Below, piece after piece: positions 46,665 to 56,761 of a DNA stretch of 64,000 bases. Within the stretch, counting starts at the first letter, position 1, and every line of letters begins with the position of its first letter. The position numbers were made by a program, and so were the translations under genes. Origin of the DNA: Hyphomicrobiales bacterium (GTDB taxonomy: Bacteria; Pseudomonadota; Alphaproteobacteria; Rhizobiales; Rhizobiaceae); contig UEIJ01000001.1 in assembly GCA_900470195.1 (NCBI GenBank), positions 310,001 to 374,000 on the forward strand. The letters run 5' to 3'. The notes under the pieces are model-generated. The model worked only from the letters and a program-made list of their open reading frames with translations. It was not told the DNA's origin and did no database searches.

Positions 46665-47522
46665 GTGCTGAAAAAGAAAGAACCAAACCGGATATCGAAG
46701 TCCATCCTGACTGCGATCCGGAACAGGCCGGGCTACCGGCCGCTCAACGCCAATATTGCAGGCGGCGACGTCGTCATTGCATCCTACAATGTCCACAAAT
46801 GCATTGGCATCGACAAGCAGTTCAATCCGCAGCGAACGGCCGAAGTCATCAGTGAGATCGACGCGGACGTGATCGCCCTTCAGGAAGCCGACAGGCGTTT
46901 CGGCGAGCGTTCCGGCCTGCTCGATCTTGGCCTGCTTGAGCGCCGTCATGGACTCATTCCCGTTCCCATCACCGCCACAATGCCCAAAGGCCACGGCTGG
47001 CACGGCAACGTGCTCCTGTTTCGCGAAGGCATGGTGCGCAATGTGCAACAGCTCAAGCTGCCGGGGGTCGAGCCACGCGGCGCGCTGGTTGCAGACCTGC
47101 AATTTCCCGCGGGCCCCCTTCGTGTCATCGCCGCCCACCTCGGCCTTCTGAAACGCTCCCGCGAACAGCAGGCTGAAAGCATTCTTACCGCCTTGCAGGA
47201 GGCCGACACAGTGCCGACCCTGCTGATCGGCGACCTCAACGAATGGCGCGTCGGCAAGCGCTCGTCGCTGGCCGCGCTCATGCCGACATTCAACCACGTC
47301 GCAACGGCAGTACCGAGCTTTCCTTCGCGGTTCCCGGTTTTTGCGCTGGACCGTGTGCTGGGCGCGCCCCACAATCTGGTCACATCGGTTGAAGTGCACA
47401 ACACGCCGCTGGCGCGTCTGGCATCCGACCACCTGCCGATCAAGGCGCATCTCGATCTCAAATCCGCGACGGAACTGCTGGACGAACTCAGCCCGGAAGT
47501 GTTCACCAGCCGGACGGGATAG
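46665..47522 (+). CDS. Endonuclease/exonuclease/phosphatase family protein
   Basis: 285-aa EEP-superfamily metal-dependent hydrolase. Conserved residues lie in SYNVHKCIG, LQEADRR, IGDLNEWR and ASDHLPI. Start GTG 46665 has AGGTG. It is adjacent and convergent with cardiolipin synthase; such proteins often sit near phospholipase D-family genes. The substrate is unknown. Confidence 0.9.
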   Translation: MLKKKEPNRISKSILTAIRNRPGYRPLNANIAGGDVVIASYNVHKCIGIDKQFNPQRTAEVISEIDADVIALQEADRRFGERSGLLDLGLLERRHGLIPVPITATMPKGHGWHGNVLLFREGMVRNVQQLKLPGVEPRGALVADLQFPAGPLRVIAAHLGLLKRSREQQAESILTALQEADTVPTLLIGDLNEWRVGKRSSLAALMPTFNHVATAVPSFPSRFPVFALDRVLGAPHNLVTSVEVHNTPLARLASDHLPIKAHLDLKSATELLDELSPEVFTSRTG

Positions 47523-47525
47523 CAC

Positions 47526-48989
47526 CTATAGGTAAGGCGAACCCAGCCAGATAATCCGGTCGAGAAGACGTTCCAGAAATGGCCGGTTCTTGAGGCGCGC
47601 GAGATTGACCTCGCGGCTTTCCTCTATCACCTTGCCAATGCGTTCTTCCACCTGACGCGCCACGTCGCGATCGAGAATCTCCAGATCGACCTCGAAATTC
47701 AGCCGCAGCGAGCGCGGATCGATATTCGACGATCCCACATAGGACCACGCGCCGTCGATGGTCATCAGCTTGGAGTGGTTGAAGGCACCGCCAGCCCGCC
47801 AGATGCGGCAGCCATCCTTCAGCAACTGGTCGAACTGGGCGCGCATGGCGCGGTCCACCAGCTTCAGATTGTTGACCCCCGGCACGACGATATCCACCGA
47901 TACGCCGCGCCGCGCCGCCGTCACCAGCGCACTTATCAATTCGCGGTCCGGCAGAAGATAGGGCGTCATGATGAGAATATGCTGCTCGGCAATCGAGAAC
48001 GCGCCCATCATCATGCGCTGGTTGGTTTCCAGATTCTTGTCAGGTCCCGATCCAACGACACGCACCAGCGTTCCCGTTCCCGGCGGGTTTTCGGGCGGCG
48101 CGATCTTCCATGCTTCCCCGGTCAGAAGCTCGCCGGTCGCAAAGCGCCAGTCTTCGGATGCGATATGAAAGAGATCGGCAATAGCCGGGCCTTCCAGCTT
48201 GAAATGCGTATCGAAGGCAACCGCGTCGCCCGCTATCCTTCGCACAAAGCCCGCACGAATATTCATGCCGCCGGTAAAAGCGACCTTGCCGTCGACGATG
48301 AGGATTTTGCGGTGGGTGCGCAGATTGGCATAAGGCAGGCGCAGCCCGATGATGATATTGCCGTTGAAAACATCGACCGCAACGCCCTTGTCCTTCAAGA
48401 GCTTTACGATGCTCGGAAAGGAATAGCGCGCGCCGACCGCGTCGACCAGAACGCGCACTTCCACGCCGCGCCTGACCGCATCGCCCAGGGCATCGGCAAA
48501 TACTTCGCCAATCCCGTCCCGGTCGAAAATATAGGTTTCCAGCATGACGCTGCGCTCGGCACGGCCTATGGCGTCGAGCATTGCTGCATAGGCTTCGTCA
48601 CCCGTTTCCAGCATGTCGATGTTGTTGCCGCTGGTGAAGTCATAGAGGCTCACCGCATCGCCCAGTATCTTCATCGCCCCGAATTGACGCCCGAAGGCTG
48701 CGCGCACGAGGTCATTCGTCGTATCGAAGTGCGACAGGTGATAAAGCGCGATCCTGCCCATATTGGCGCGCTGGTGGCTGAGCGTGGAACGCCGGATGCG
48801 GTTTACGCCCGCAATGGCATAGACAACCGCCCCGACAATGGGGGACAGCACAATCACACCGACCCAGCCGATGGCTGTTCGGACCTCCTCTTTCGTCATG
48901 GTCGCATGGATGGCCGCAATCGCTCCGAGAACGATCGACAGGGCAAACAGGATATGCGGCCAGTAGTGGGAAACGAGATCGAACATCAC
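47526..48989 (-). CDS. cls: Cardiolipin synthase
   Basis: 487-aa phospholipase D-family enzyme that makes cardiolipin at the inner membrane. Two N-terminal membrane segments (about 8-30 and 38-60) precede two HKD motifs: HRKILIVDGKVAFTGG and HSKLMTIDGAWSYVGSSNID. It is complete and convergent with the EEP gene. Confidence 0.96.
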   Translation of the reverse strand: MMFDLVSHYWPHILFALSIVLGAIAAIHATMTKEEVRTAIGWVGVIVLSPIVGAVVYAIAGVNRIRRSTLSHQRANMGRIALYHLSHFDTTNDLVRAAFGRQFGAMKILGDAVSLYDFTSGNNIDMLETGDEAYAAMLDAIGRAERSVMLETYIFDRDGIGEVFADALGDAVRRGVEVRVLVDAVGARYSFPSIVKLLKDKGVAVDVFNGNIIIGLRLPYANLRTHRKILIVDGKVAFTGGMNIRAGFVRRIAGDAVAFDTHFKLEGPAIADLFHIASEDWRFATGELLTGEAWKIAPPENPPGTGTLVRVVGSGPDKNLETNQRMMMGAFSIAEQHILIMTPYLLPDRELISALVTAARRGVSVDIVVPGVNNLKLVDRAMRAQFDQLLKDGCRIWRAGGAFNHSKLMTIDGAWSYVGSSNIDPRSLRLNFEVDLEILDRDVARQVEERIGKVIEESREVNLARLKNRPFLERLLDRIIWLGSPYL

Positions 48990-49154
48990 ATGAACTTTAA
49001 GCGGAAAACGACTGCAATAGCAAAGAGATATAATAGGAGATCGTTGCGGCGAACAGTGGGAGCGTTAGCGTTAACGCCAGTTCATCGCAAAGCTGGCCAA
49101 ATCCGGGACATGCTTTATATTGTTCAGGAGGCATGACAATTTGAGGGACGTCTC

Positions 49155-49718
49155 ATGGCAACAGCTCACAATGATTTCGACCGCCCGACCTTTCCAAAGG
49201 AACTCTCCAGCAAGTGGGGCTGGTTCGTCGCCCTTGGGGTGGCGCTTCTGATCCTCGGAGGCATCGCCTTCGGCAATCTGGTGCTGGCCACCGTGGTCTC
49301 GGTCTACTATGTCGGCCTGATGATGCTGATTGGCGGCATCATTGAAATCATCCATGCATTCGGCGTCAAAAGCTGGGGCAGCTTCTTCTTCTGGCTTCTG
49401 AGCGGCCTTCTCTACACGGCGGCAGGCATCGTCGCCTTCGGCAATCCCGTGCTGGCTGCCGGTGTGCTGACCTTCCTTCTGGCGGCAGCGCTGCTTGGCT
49501 CGGGCGCGTTCCGCATCTGGCTCGGCTTCAAATCGAAACCATCGGCTGGCTGGGGCTGGATCGTCGCAGGCGGCGTCATCACCGTGTTGCTCGGTCTCAT
49601 CATTGCCGCGCAGTGGCCGGTCAACAGCCTGTTCGTCCTTGGCCTTTTCCTCGCGATAGACCTGATCTTCCAAGGCTGGTCCTTCATCGCCTTCGGCCTT
49701 GGCATCAAGAGCAGGTAG
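49155..49718 (+). CDS. HdeD-family membrane protein
   Basis: 187-aa protein with six membrane segments in two repeated triads (ALGVALLILGGIAFG, then ALLGSGAFRIWLGF). The HdeD family supports acid resistance in enterics. It lies between cls and prfC as a single gene. Confidence 0.9.
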   Translation: MATAHNDFDRPTFPKELSSKWGWFVALGVALLILGGIAFGNLVLATVVSVYYVGLMMLIGGIIEIIHAFGVKSWGSFFFWLLSGLLYTAAGIVAFGNPVLAAGVLTFLLAAALLGSGAFRIWLGFKSKPSAGWGWIVAGGVITVLLGLIIAAQWPVNSLFVLGLFLAIDLIFQGWSFIAFGLGIKSR

Positions 49719-49825
49719 TGCATAAAAGCATTTAAACTCGACCTTTTGGCAAAGGACTGCTAGATGATCCGCCAATCTTTGCGGCGGTTCATGCTGCCCG
49801 TCCCTTTGCCATTACGAGTTTCTTC

Positions 49826-51403
49826 ATGCCCGCTGACAATCCCGTTTCCAAGCGCCGCACATTCGCGATCATCGCGCACCCAGACGCCGGTAAGACCACG
49901 CTGACCGAAAAGCTGCTGCTGTTCGGCGGCGCCATCCAGCTTGCCGGTGAGGTGAAGGCCAAGAAAGACCGCATCCAGACCCGCTCCGACTGGATGAATA
50001 TCGAGCGCGACCGCGGCATTTCCGTCGTCACCTCGGTCATGACCTTTGAATATAAGGACTGCATCTTCAACCTGCTCGACACGCCGGGCCACGAAGATTT
50101 CGCAGACGACACCTACCGCACGCTGACCGCCGTGGACAGTGCTGTCATGGTCATCGATGCCGCCAAGGGTATCGAGCCCCGGACGCTCAAGCTGTTCGAA
50201 GTCTGCCGCATGCGCGATATTCCGATCGTCACCTTCGTCAACAAGATGGACCGCGAAGCACGCGACCCTCTCGAAATCCTTGACGAGATCGAGGAAAAGC
50301 TGGCGCTCGACACCGCGCCCATCACCTGGCCTATCGGCTCGGGCAAGAGTTTTGCAGGCACCTACGACCTGCACAACGACACGCTGCGCCGCCAGGACAA
50401 CGAGGAACAGCCGACCAAGGTCAGCGGCCCGGAAGACGCCGCGAAGCTGCTACCGGAAAACGAACGCGAAGCATGGCTGGAAGGTGTGGAACTGGCGCGC
50501 GGCGTCTGCCGCCCGTTCGATCTCGCATCCTTCCGGGAAGGTCATATGACGCCGGTTTATTTCGGCTCCGCGCTTAAGAATTACGGCGTACGCGACCTGA
50601 TCGAGGCTTTCTGCGATTTCGGCCCCTCGCCGCGTGACCAGCAGGCCGATACGCGCATGGTGGCGGCAAGCGAAGACAAGATGACCGGCTTCGTGTTCAA
50701 GATTCAGGCCAATATGGACCCGAACCACCGTGACCGTATCGCGTTCCTGCGCGTGTGCTCGGGCAAGCTGTCACGTGGCATGAAGGCAAAGCTGGTGCGC
50801 ACCGGCAAACCGATGAGCCTGTCGGCACCACAATTCTTCTTCGCCCGTTCACGCCAGATCGCCGATGAAGCCTTCGCGGGCGACGTGGTTGGTATTCCGA
50901 ACCACGGCACGCTGCGCATCGGCGATACGCTGACCGAGGGCGAGGATATCCTGTTCCGCGGCGTGCCGAACTTCGCGCCGGAAATCCTGCGCCGCGTGCG
51001 CCTCGACGACGCCATGAAAGCCAAAAAGCTTCGCGAAGCGCTGCAGCAGATGGCGGAAGAAGGCGTGGTGCAGCTCTTTTTGCCCGACGACGGCTCTCCG
51101 GCCATTGTCGGCGTCGTCGGCGCGCTGCAGATCGACGTTCTGACCGAGCGGCTGAAAGTCGAATATTCGCTGCCCGTGGGCTTTGAAATGTCGCGCTTCT
51201 CAGTCTGCCGGTGGATTTCTGCCGACGATCCGGCTGAGGTGGATCGCTTCATTGCCGCGCATCGCGCCGATATCGCACACGATCTTGACCGTGATCCGGT
51301 GTTTCTGGCCCAGAACGGTTTCTCGCTCAACTACGAGGCTGAGCGCTGGAAAGATATTCGCTTTGCCACCGTCAAGGATTATCAGGTCCGCGGCAAAGCC
51401 TGA
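49826..51403 (+). CDS. prfC: Peptide chain release factor 3
   Basis: 525-aa translational GTPase that recycles RF1/RF2. G1 is AHPDAGKTTLTEKLL, G3 is DTPGHEDF and G4 is NKMDR. The RF3 C-terminus is full length. The APH-like gene starts 15 bp later, giving a likely two-gene operon. Confidence 0.97.
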   Translation: MPADNPVSKRRTFAIIAHPDAGKTTLTEKLLLFGGAIQLAGEVKAKKDRIQTRSDWMNIERDRGISVVTSVMTFEYKDCIFNLLDTPGHEDFADDTYRTLTAVDSAVMVIDAAKGIEPRTLKLFEVCRMRDIPIVTFVNKMDREARDPLEILDEIEEKLALDTAPITWPIGSGKSFAGTYDLHNDTLRRQDNEEQPTKVSGPEDAAKLLPENEREAWLEGVELARGVCRPFDLASFREGHMTPVYFGSALKNYGVRDLIEAFCDFGPSPRDQQADTRMVAASEDKMTGFVFKIQANMDPNHRDRIAFLRVCSGKLSRGMKAKLVRTGKPMSLSAPQFFFARSRQIADEAFAGDVVGIPNHGTLRIGDTLTEGEDILFRGVPNFAPEILRRVRLDDAMKAKKLREALQQMAEEGVVQLFLPDDGSPAIVGVVGALQIDVLTERLKVEYSLPVGFEMSRFSVCRWISADDPAEVDRFIAAHRADIAHDLDRDPVFLAQNGFSLNYEAERWKDIRFATVKDYQVRGKA

Positions 51404-51418
51404 TCCTTTGGAGAAAAA

Positions 51419-52219
51419 ATGACCGATCCGGTTCTGGCTGCGCTCGATCTGCCCGAGGCGCTGCGGCAGCAATTGTGGGAATATCGCAGTCGAAAGGATG
51501 AGCTTGGCCGCTCAACGGCCAATGTGCATCTGCTCGACCATCCCGAACGTGAACCTTTGGTTCTGAAAGTGGAGCCGCAAAGCCCGGTCGGCGAACTTGC
51601 CGACGAAGCGGCGCGGCTTCGCTGGCTCAGGCAGCAAAATCTCGCCTGCCCGGAAGTTCTCGCTTTCGAAGCCGCTCCGCAGCGCAGCCTTCTGCTGATG
51701 ACGCGCCTGCCGGGTCAAGATCTGGCTTCGGCAGTCGGCACGCTCGCGCCTGAGCATATTGTCGATATTCTGGCCGGCGCCCTGAAATCGATGCATGCCA
51801 TCGACCCGGCTTCCTGTCCGTTCGATCACCGGCTGGAGTTCCGCATCGAAGACGCCCGCAAGCGTGTCGAAGCGGGTGCGGTGGATGAGGACGACTTCGA
51901 CGAGGAACGCGAAGGACGCACCGCGCAGGGAGTATTCGGAGAACTGCTTCGCCTGAAACCCGAGAGCGAAGATATCGTCGTCACCCATGGCGACGCCTGC
52001 CTGCCGAATTTCATGGCCGACAATGGTGCTTTCGCCGGTTTCATCGATTGCGGCAGGCTCGGTCTGGCCGACCGCCATCAGGATCTGGCGCTTGCCTGCT
52101 GGAGCATTCGCTACAATCTGGGCGAGGAGTGGGTACAGCCTTTCCTCGAAACCTATGGCGGCCCGGCAATCGATGAAGCGAAGATTTCCTACTACCGTTT
52201 GCTGGACGAATTCTTTTAG
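51419..52219 (+). CDS. APH(3')-like phosphotransferase
   Basis: 266-aa protein of the aminoglycoside 3'-phosphotransferase group. The kinase-like catalytic loop [12 protein letters not shown] and the DFG-equivalent [15 protein letters not shown] are intact. It sits in a housekeeping operon after prfC without insertion elements, so it looks chromosomal and intrinsic. Whether it acts on kanamycin-type drugs cannot be told from sequence. Confidence 0.88.
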   Translation: MTDPVLAALDLPEALRQQLWEYRSRKDELGRSTANVHLLDHPEREPLVLKVEPQSPVGELADEAARLRWLRQQNLACPEVLAFEAAPQRSLLLMTRLPGQDLASAVGTLAPEHIVDILAGALKSMHAIDPASCPFDHRLEFRIEDARKRVEAGAVDEDDFDEEREGRTAQGVFGELLRLKPESEDIVVTHGDACLPNFMADNGAFAGFIDCGRLGLADRHQDLALACWSIRYNLGEEWVQPFLETYGGPAIDEAKISYYRLLDEFF

Positions 52220-52221
52220 AG

Positions 52222-52268
52222 CCCATCCCGAAAAGTGCGAAACGGTTTTCGGAAAAGATGCGCGTTAA
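52222..52268. repeat. Palindromic interspersed repeat (RIME-like)
   Basis: It carries CCCGAAAAGTGCGAAACGGTTTTCGG with perfect outer arms CCGAAAA/TTTTCGG, then GATGCGCGTTAAGACAAAGG. It is the cleanest single copy of the family in the window. Confidence 0.82.
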
Positions 52269-52342
52269 GACAAAGGATCAGAGCGCCGATCTGATCGAGT
52301 CAGATCGGCGTCTCCTCAACCGTTCGAGGCGCCGGTCGCACT

Positions 52343-52804
52343 TCAGGCTGCCGCCGCCGCGGCACCAACCGGGTGCACGGTGCGGAAACCGACCGCCACA
52401 CGATTCCAGACATTGATCGTATTGATGGCCATGCTCAGCTTCACGATTTCCTCATCGGTGAAATGCGCTTTCAGCGCCTCGTAATCTTCGTCGGGAGCGC
52501 GCGTCTGTGCCAACAGCGTCAGGGCTTCAGTCCAGGCCAATGCGGCCCGCTCGCGTGGCGTGAACAGCGGCGATTCGCGCCAGGCAGCCACGAGATAAAG
52601 GCGCTCCTCGGTTTCACCGGCCTTGCGGGCATCGCGCGTGTGCATATGGATACAATAGGCGCATCCGTTGATCTGCGACGCACGAATGCGGATGAGTTCG
52701 TACAGACTATACTCCAGACCGGCTTCTGATACGGCTTTTTCCAGCTCGAGCATGGCCTGCATGATCTTCGGCGCCAGCTTATAGGGGACGAGCCTCGCTT
52801 CCAT
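52343..52804 (-). CDS. AhpD-like carboxymuconolactone decarboxylase family protein
   Basis: 153-aa protein with the alkylhydroperoxidase motif CAYCIHMHTRDARK, containing the redox CxxC and catalytic His. The N-terminal helix and the C-terminal tail (GAAAAAA) are typical of the small AhpD/CMD family. It is likely an antioxidant protein, but the exact reaction is not assigned. Confidence 0.88.
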   Translation of the reverse strand: MEARLVPYKLAPKIMQAMLELEKAVSEAGLEYSLYELIRIRASQINGCAYCIHMHTRDARKAGETEERLYLVAAWRESPLFTPRERAALAWTEALTLLAQTRAPDEDYEALKAHFTDEEIVKLSMAINTINVWNRVAVGFRTVHPVGAAAAAA

Positions 52805-52893
52805 AATATGTCTCCTTGAAGTTCACGACCTGTCGTCGCTCACCATCAAGACGAAACAGACTTCGCAAATGTGACATGCGCCGAGCGAAAAGA

Positions 52894-54279
52894 TCACTTT
52901 TCTGCTTCGAGAAGCCGTTCCGCAATTTTTTCGGCAAGCCTTTCAGCCACTTGCTCCTTGCTCATTTCCGGCCAGTCCTCAATACCGTTGCGGCTCAAGA
53001 TGCGCACGCGGTTGCGGTCGCCGCCCATCACGCTGCCCTGTCCGGGAACGTGGGACACGTCATTGGCGACGATCCAGTCTGCGCCCTTCTTGTCGAGCTT
53101 GGCTCTCGCATTCTCGGCCACGTCCTGCGTTTCCGCCGCAAAGCCCACCACAAGGCCGGGGCGCTTGTCGCTATGCCCGACGCCAGCCAGAATGTCCGGG
53201 TTCTCGACCATGGCAAGCGTCGGAGCGCTTTCACCGGGTTTCTTCTTGATTTTCTGTCCGGCTTCGTTGGCCGTGCGCCAGTCGGCGACGGCTGCGACCA
53301 TCACTGCGGCATCGGCGGGAAGAAACCCTTCCACTGCTGCCTGCATTTCCCGCGCGCTTTCGACATGCGTGACGTCGACGCCCTCAGGATCGGGGATATT
53401 GACCGGGCCGGACACCAGATTCACCTTCGCGCCAAGTCGCGCCAGCGCTGCCGCGATCGCATGCCCCTGCTTGCCTGACGAGCGGTTGGCGATATAGCGC
53501 ACCGGGTCGATAGGCTCATGCGTCGGGCCGGAAGTCATGACGATGGTTTTACCCGCAAGCGGCTTTGGCTGCGGCGAAAGCAGGTTTTCGATTGCCGCGA
53601 CAATCGCCAGCGGCTCGCTCATGCGGCCCGTTCCGGCTTCGCCGCTTTCCGCCATCTCGCCCTTCTCCGGACCGACGAAACACACACCGTCCTTTTCCAG
53701 CGTCAGCCGGTTGCGCCGCGTCGCCGGATTGTTCCACATGGCGGGGTTCATGGCCGGAGCTATCAGCACCGGAACCTTGCGAGCCAACAGCACGGCGCTC
53801 GCCAGATCATCGGCGAGACCATGCGCCATCTTGGCCATAAGATCGGCGGTGGCAGGGGCAACGACGATCAGGTCCGCATCGCGGGCAAGCCGGATATGTC
53901 CGACATCCTGCTCATCCTCGCGCGAAAATAGATCAGTAAAGACATGATCGGCAGAAACCGCGCCGATGGTCAGCGGCGTCACGAATTGCTGCGCCGCAGC
54001 CGTCATGAGCGGGCGCACATGCGTGCCGCGCTCACGCAGTCGGCGAATGAGATCCGGTGTCTTGTAGGCGGCGATACCGCCACCGATAATCAGCAGAACG
54101 CGCTTGCCCGCAAGCGAAGCAGCGATACCAGAAGACAAGGGGGAAGACCGAGCCGGTTCATCCAATCCCGCCAAAAGAATACGCGCTTCCTCTTCCATGG
54201 AGCGCCCATTTCGGGCTGCCCTGACACGCAGCCGTTCCTTGGCGGCATCATCAAGATTGCGGATTGTAATACTGGCCAT
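52894..54279 (-). CDS. coaBC: FitA-like RHH fused to CoaBC
   Basis: 461-aa protein. Residues 1-42 (MASITIRNLDDAAKERLRVR..) are a ribbon-helix-helix domain very similar to FitA antitoxins. CoaC follows (about 50-235: PAMNPAMWNNPATRRN), then CoaB (about 240-461: TSGPTHEPIDPVRYIANRSSGKQG, AAVADWR). CoaBC makes 4'-phosphopantetheine from phosphopantothenate and cysteine. The usual CoaC Cys motif reads MAESGEAGTGRM, with no Cys. No toxin gene is adjacent. Confidence 0.93.
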   Translation of the reverse strand: MASITIRNLDDAAKERLRVRAARNGRSMEEEARILLAGLDEPARSSPLSSGIAASLAGKRVLLIIGGGIAAYKTPDLIRRLRERGTHVRPLMTAAAQQFVTPLTIGAVSADHVFTDLFSREDEQDVGHIRLARDADLIVVAPATADLMAKMAHGLADDLASAVLLARKVPVLIAPAMNPAMWNNPATRRNRLTLEKDGVCFVGPEKGEMAESGEAGTGRMSEPLAIVAAIENLLSPQPKPLAGKTIVMTSGPTHEPIDPVRYIANRSSGKQGHAIAAALARLGAKVNLVSGPVNIPDPEGVDVTHVESAREMQAAVEGFLPADAAVMVAAVADWRTANEAGQKIKKKPGESAPTLAMVENPDILAGVGHSDKRPGLVVGFAAETQDVAENARAKLDKKGADWIVANDVSHVPGQGSVMGGDRNRVRILSRNGIEDWPEMSKEQVAERLAEKIAERLLEAEK

Positions 54280-54354
54280 CTGATTGCACCTGCCTGTTAC
54301 AAGTGCAATCATTGAAATCACTTTCCGGCTCGTTTGTCACTTCAAAAGTAGGTC

Positions 54355-55938
54355 TTAGAACCAAATGTAAAGCTTGACCGCTATCGCGGCGAGCGAAATT
54401 GCAATCACCACCTGCGCAATGCGGCCCCAGCGCGAGTGTCGCGCTTCGGCTCGCCCGATAGCTTCCGCCGTCGCCTCGTCAAAACGCAATCCCTTCGCAG
54501 CCATATCGTCCAGCGCAACGGAAACGCGTTCCACACGCGCCACAAGTTCCGGCGTCTTGCGCGTGAAATGAAGCAGCGAATAAGCGCTGTCCTTCGCATC
54601 GAGAAGCATGCCTTGCGGGCCGAGATTTTTGCGGATCCAGTCGCCAACCACCGGTTCTGCCGCCTTCCACATGTTGAAATGCGGGTCGAGCGTGCGCGAC
54701 ACGCCTTCCACAACAACCATGGTCTTCTGAAGCATCAGAAGCTCGGGGCGGGTTTCCATGTCGAAAAGCTGGGTCACTTCGAACAACAATGTCAGAAGCT
54801 TGGCCATGGAAATGGTCTCTGCCGGCTGGCCGTGGATCGGCTCGCCAATGGCGCGGATGGCCTGCGCGAAGCTTGCCACATCATGCGTATGCGGAACGTA
54901 GCCTGCCTCGAAATGCACTTCGGCCACACGCAGATAATCACGCGTGATGAAGCCATAGAGAATTTCGGCCAGAAAGCGCCGCTGCTGCTTGTTGAGCCGC
55001 CCGGTGATGCCAAAGTCCACTGCGACGATGAGCCCCTGCGGATCCACGAACAGATTGCCCGGATGCATATCGGCATGGAAGAAGCCGTCGCGCAGCGTAT
55101 GGCGCAGGAAGGACTGGATCAGCGTTTCGGCAAGCTTGCGAAGGTCGAAACCCGCTGCTTCAAGCGCGGAAATATCCGACATCTTGATACCGTCGATCCA
55201 TTCGAGCGTCAGCACGTCACGACCGGTGCGCTCCCAATCCACCTGCGGAACGCGGAAACCTTCATCGCCCTTGATGTTTTCGGCGATTTCGGAAAGCGCT
55301 GCCGCTTCAAGACGCAAATCCATCTCGATGCGGGTCGTCTGCTGCAGCGTCTCGACGACCTGGACGGGGCGCAGGCGGCGCGTGAAGGGCACATGGCGCT
55401 CCTGCATCCGCGCGACCATGTAGAAACCTTCAAGATCGCGGGCGAAACGCTGGCGGACGCCGGGACGGATGACCTTGACGGCAACCTTCTGGCGCCTTCC
55501 GTCCTTCATCACCTCCGCCGGATGCACCTGCGCCATGGAAGCAGCGGCAATAGGCGCATCGAATTGCAGGTAAAGATCGTCGACCTTGCGGCCAAGCGAA
55601 CCTTCGACAGCAGCAACGGCATCAGCCTGCGGGAAGAAGTCGAGCCTGTCCTGCAAAAGTTCAAGGTCGGCAGCCACATCGCGGCCGACAATATCGGGCC
55701 GCGTCGCCAGAAATTGTCCGAGCTTTACATAGGATGGACCGAGCTTATTCATGGCCCGCGACATGCGTTCGGAGCGCTGCATGTGGCGTGCGCGCGGACG
55801 CGCCAGAATGCCTGCGATCTTGTGCCCGAATGCCGGAAGACCGGACAGCCCCTCAACCGGAAGTGCACTGATCACGCCTTCGCGTGTCAAAATCCATCCG
55901 GCCCGCATCAGCCGGAAAGCAGCGGAAAAATTGCTCAT
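54355..55938 (-). CDS. ubiB: UbiB-family kinase-like protein
   Basis: 527-aa atypical kinase that supports ubiquinone synthesis. The KxGQ motif is Lys72-Leu-Gly-Gln75 (YVKLGQFLATRPD), followed by AAASMAQVH, EWIDGI, DMHPGN and DFG (VDFGITGR). One or two C-terminal membrane helices end in KLYIWF. It follows ubiE by 31 bp; the coaBC start is 75 bp further on, so the three probably share a transcript. Confidence 0.95.
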   Translation of the reverse strand: MSNFSAAFRLMRAGWILTREGVISALPVEGLSGLPAFGHKIAGILARPRARHMQRSERMSRAMNKLGPSYVKLGQFLATRPDIVGRDVAADLELLQDRLDFFPQADAVAAVEGSLGRKVDDLYLQFDAPIAAASMAQVHPAEVMKDGRRQKVAVKVIRPGVRQRFARDLEGFYMVARMQERHVPFTRRLRPVQVVETLQQTTRIEMDLRLEAAALSEIAENIKGDEGFRVPQVDWERTGRDVLTLEWIDGIKMSDISALEAAGFDLRKLAETLIQSFLRHTLRDGFFHADMHPGNLFVDPQGLIVAVDFGITGRLNKQQRRFLAEILYGFITRDYLRVAEVHFEAGYVPHTHDVASFAQAIRAIGEPIHGQPAETISMAKLLTLLFEVTQLFDMETRPELLMLQKTMVVVEGVSRTLDPHFNMWKAAEPVVGDWIRKNLGPQGMLLDAKDSAYSLLHFTRKTPELVARVERVSVALDDMAAKGLRFDEATAEAIGRAEARHSRWGRIAQVVIAISLAAIAVKLYIWF

Positions 55939-55969
55939 GCCCTGACGCCCAAAACCGACCGATGCACGA

Positions 55970-56761
55970 TCAAAGCTTCCAGCCGGAGTGAAGCGCAGCA
56001 ATGCCGCCGGTGAAATTGCGGTAGCTGACGCGCTCGAAACCGGCTTTCTCGATCATCATGCCAAAGTCCTGCTGCTTCGGGAATTTGCGGATCGATTCGA
56101 CCAGATAGCTGTAGGAATCCGCATCGCCGGTAATCATCTTGCCGATGCGCGGAATAGCGTGGAACGACCACTGGTCGTAGATCCTGTCGAGAACAGGCAG
56201 TTCGACCTCGGAGAATTCAAGGCACAGGAAACGCCCGCCGGGCTTCAGCACGCGATAGGCTTCGGACAGCGCCTTGTCGATATGCGGCACATTGCGAATG
56301 CCGAAGGCAATCGTATAGGCGTCGAAGCTGTTGTCCTCAAAAGGCAGCTCCTCGGCATTGGCCTCGACGAATTCGAGATTGTCGGCAAGGCCCTTCTTGA
56401 TTGCCCGCTCACGACCGACACCGAGCATCGAACCGTTGATATCGAGAATGGTGACATGAGCCTGACGGCCGGAAGCCTCGACGATGCGGAAGGCGATATC
56501 GCCTGTGCCGCCTGCAACATCGAGCGAGGTCCAGCCGGGGCGCTTCGATGGCGCCAGCCAGGCGATCATCGCATCTTTCCAGACGCGGTGCATGCCCGCC
56601 GACATGAGATCGTTCATCACGTCGTACTTGCTGGCGACCTTATGGAAAACGTCGTTGACCAGGCCCTGCTTTTCGTTTTCGTCAACCGCCTTGAAGCCGA
56701 ATGAATGCTCCATGCCGCCTTGTGCGCCCACGCGGTCCGCATTGCCGTTCTGCTGGCTCAT
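55970..56761 (-). CDS. ubiE: Ubiquinone/menaquinone C-methyltransferase
   Basis: 263-aa SAM-dependent methyltransferase of the quinone pathway. Motifs are [32 protein letters not shown] and [24 protein letters not shown]. It is the first gene of ubiE-ubiB-coaBC. About 230 bp separate it from the divergent upp. Confidence 0.97.
   Translation of the reverse strand: MSQQNGNADRVGAQGGMEHSFGFKAVDENEKQGLVNDVFHKVASKYDVMNDLMSAGMHRVWKDAMIAWLAPSKRPGWTSLDVAGGTGDIAFRIVEASGRQAHVTILDINGSMLGVGRERAIKKGLADNLEFVEANAEELPFEDNSFDAYTIAFGIRNVPHIDKALSEAYRVLKPGGRFLCLEFSEVELPVLDRIYDQWSFHAIPRIGKMITGDADSYSYLVESIRKFPKQQDFGMMIEKAGFERVSYRNFTGGIAALHSGWKL

Noticed and set aside
54436-56013. 525-aa plus-strand frame opposite ubiB
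   Set aside because: It is the antisense of a gene with all UbiB motifs; such long antisense frames are common in GC-rich DNA.
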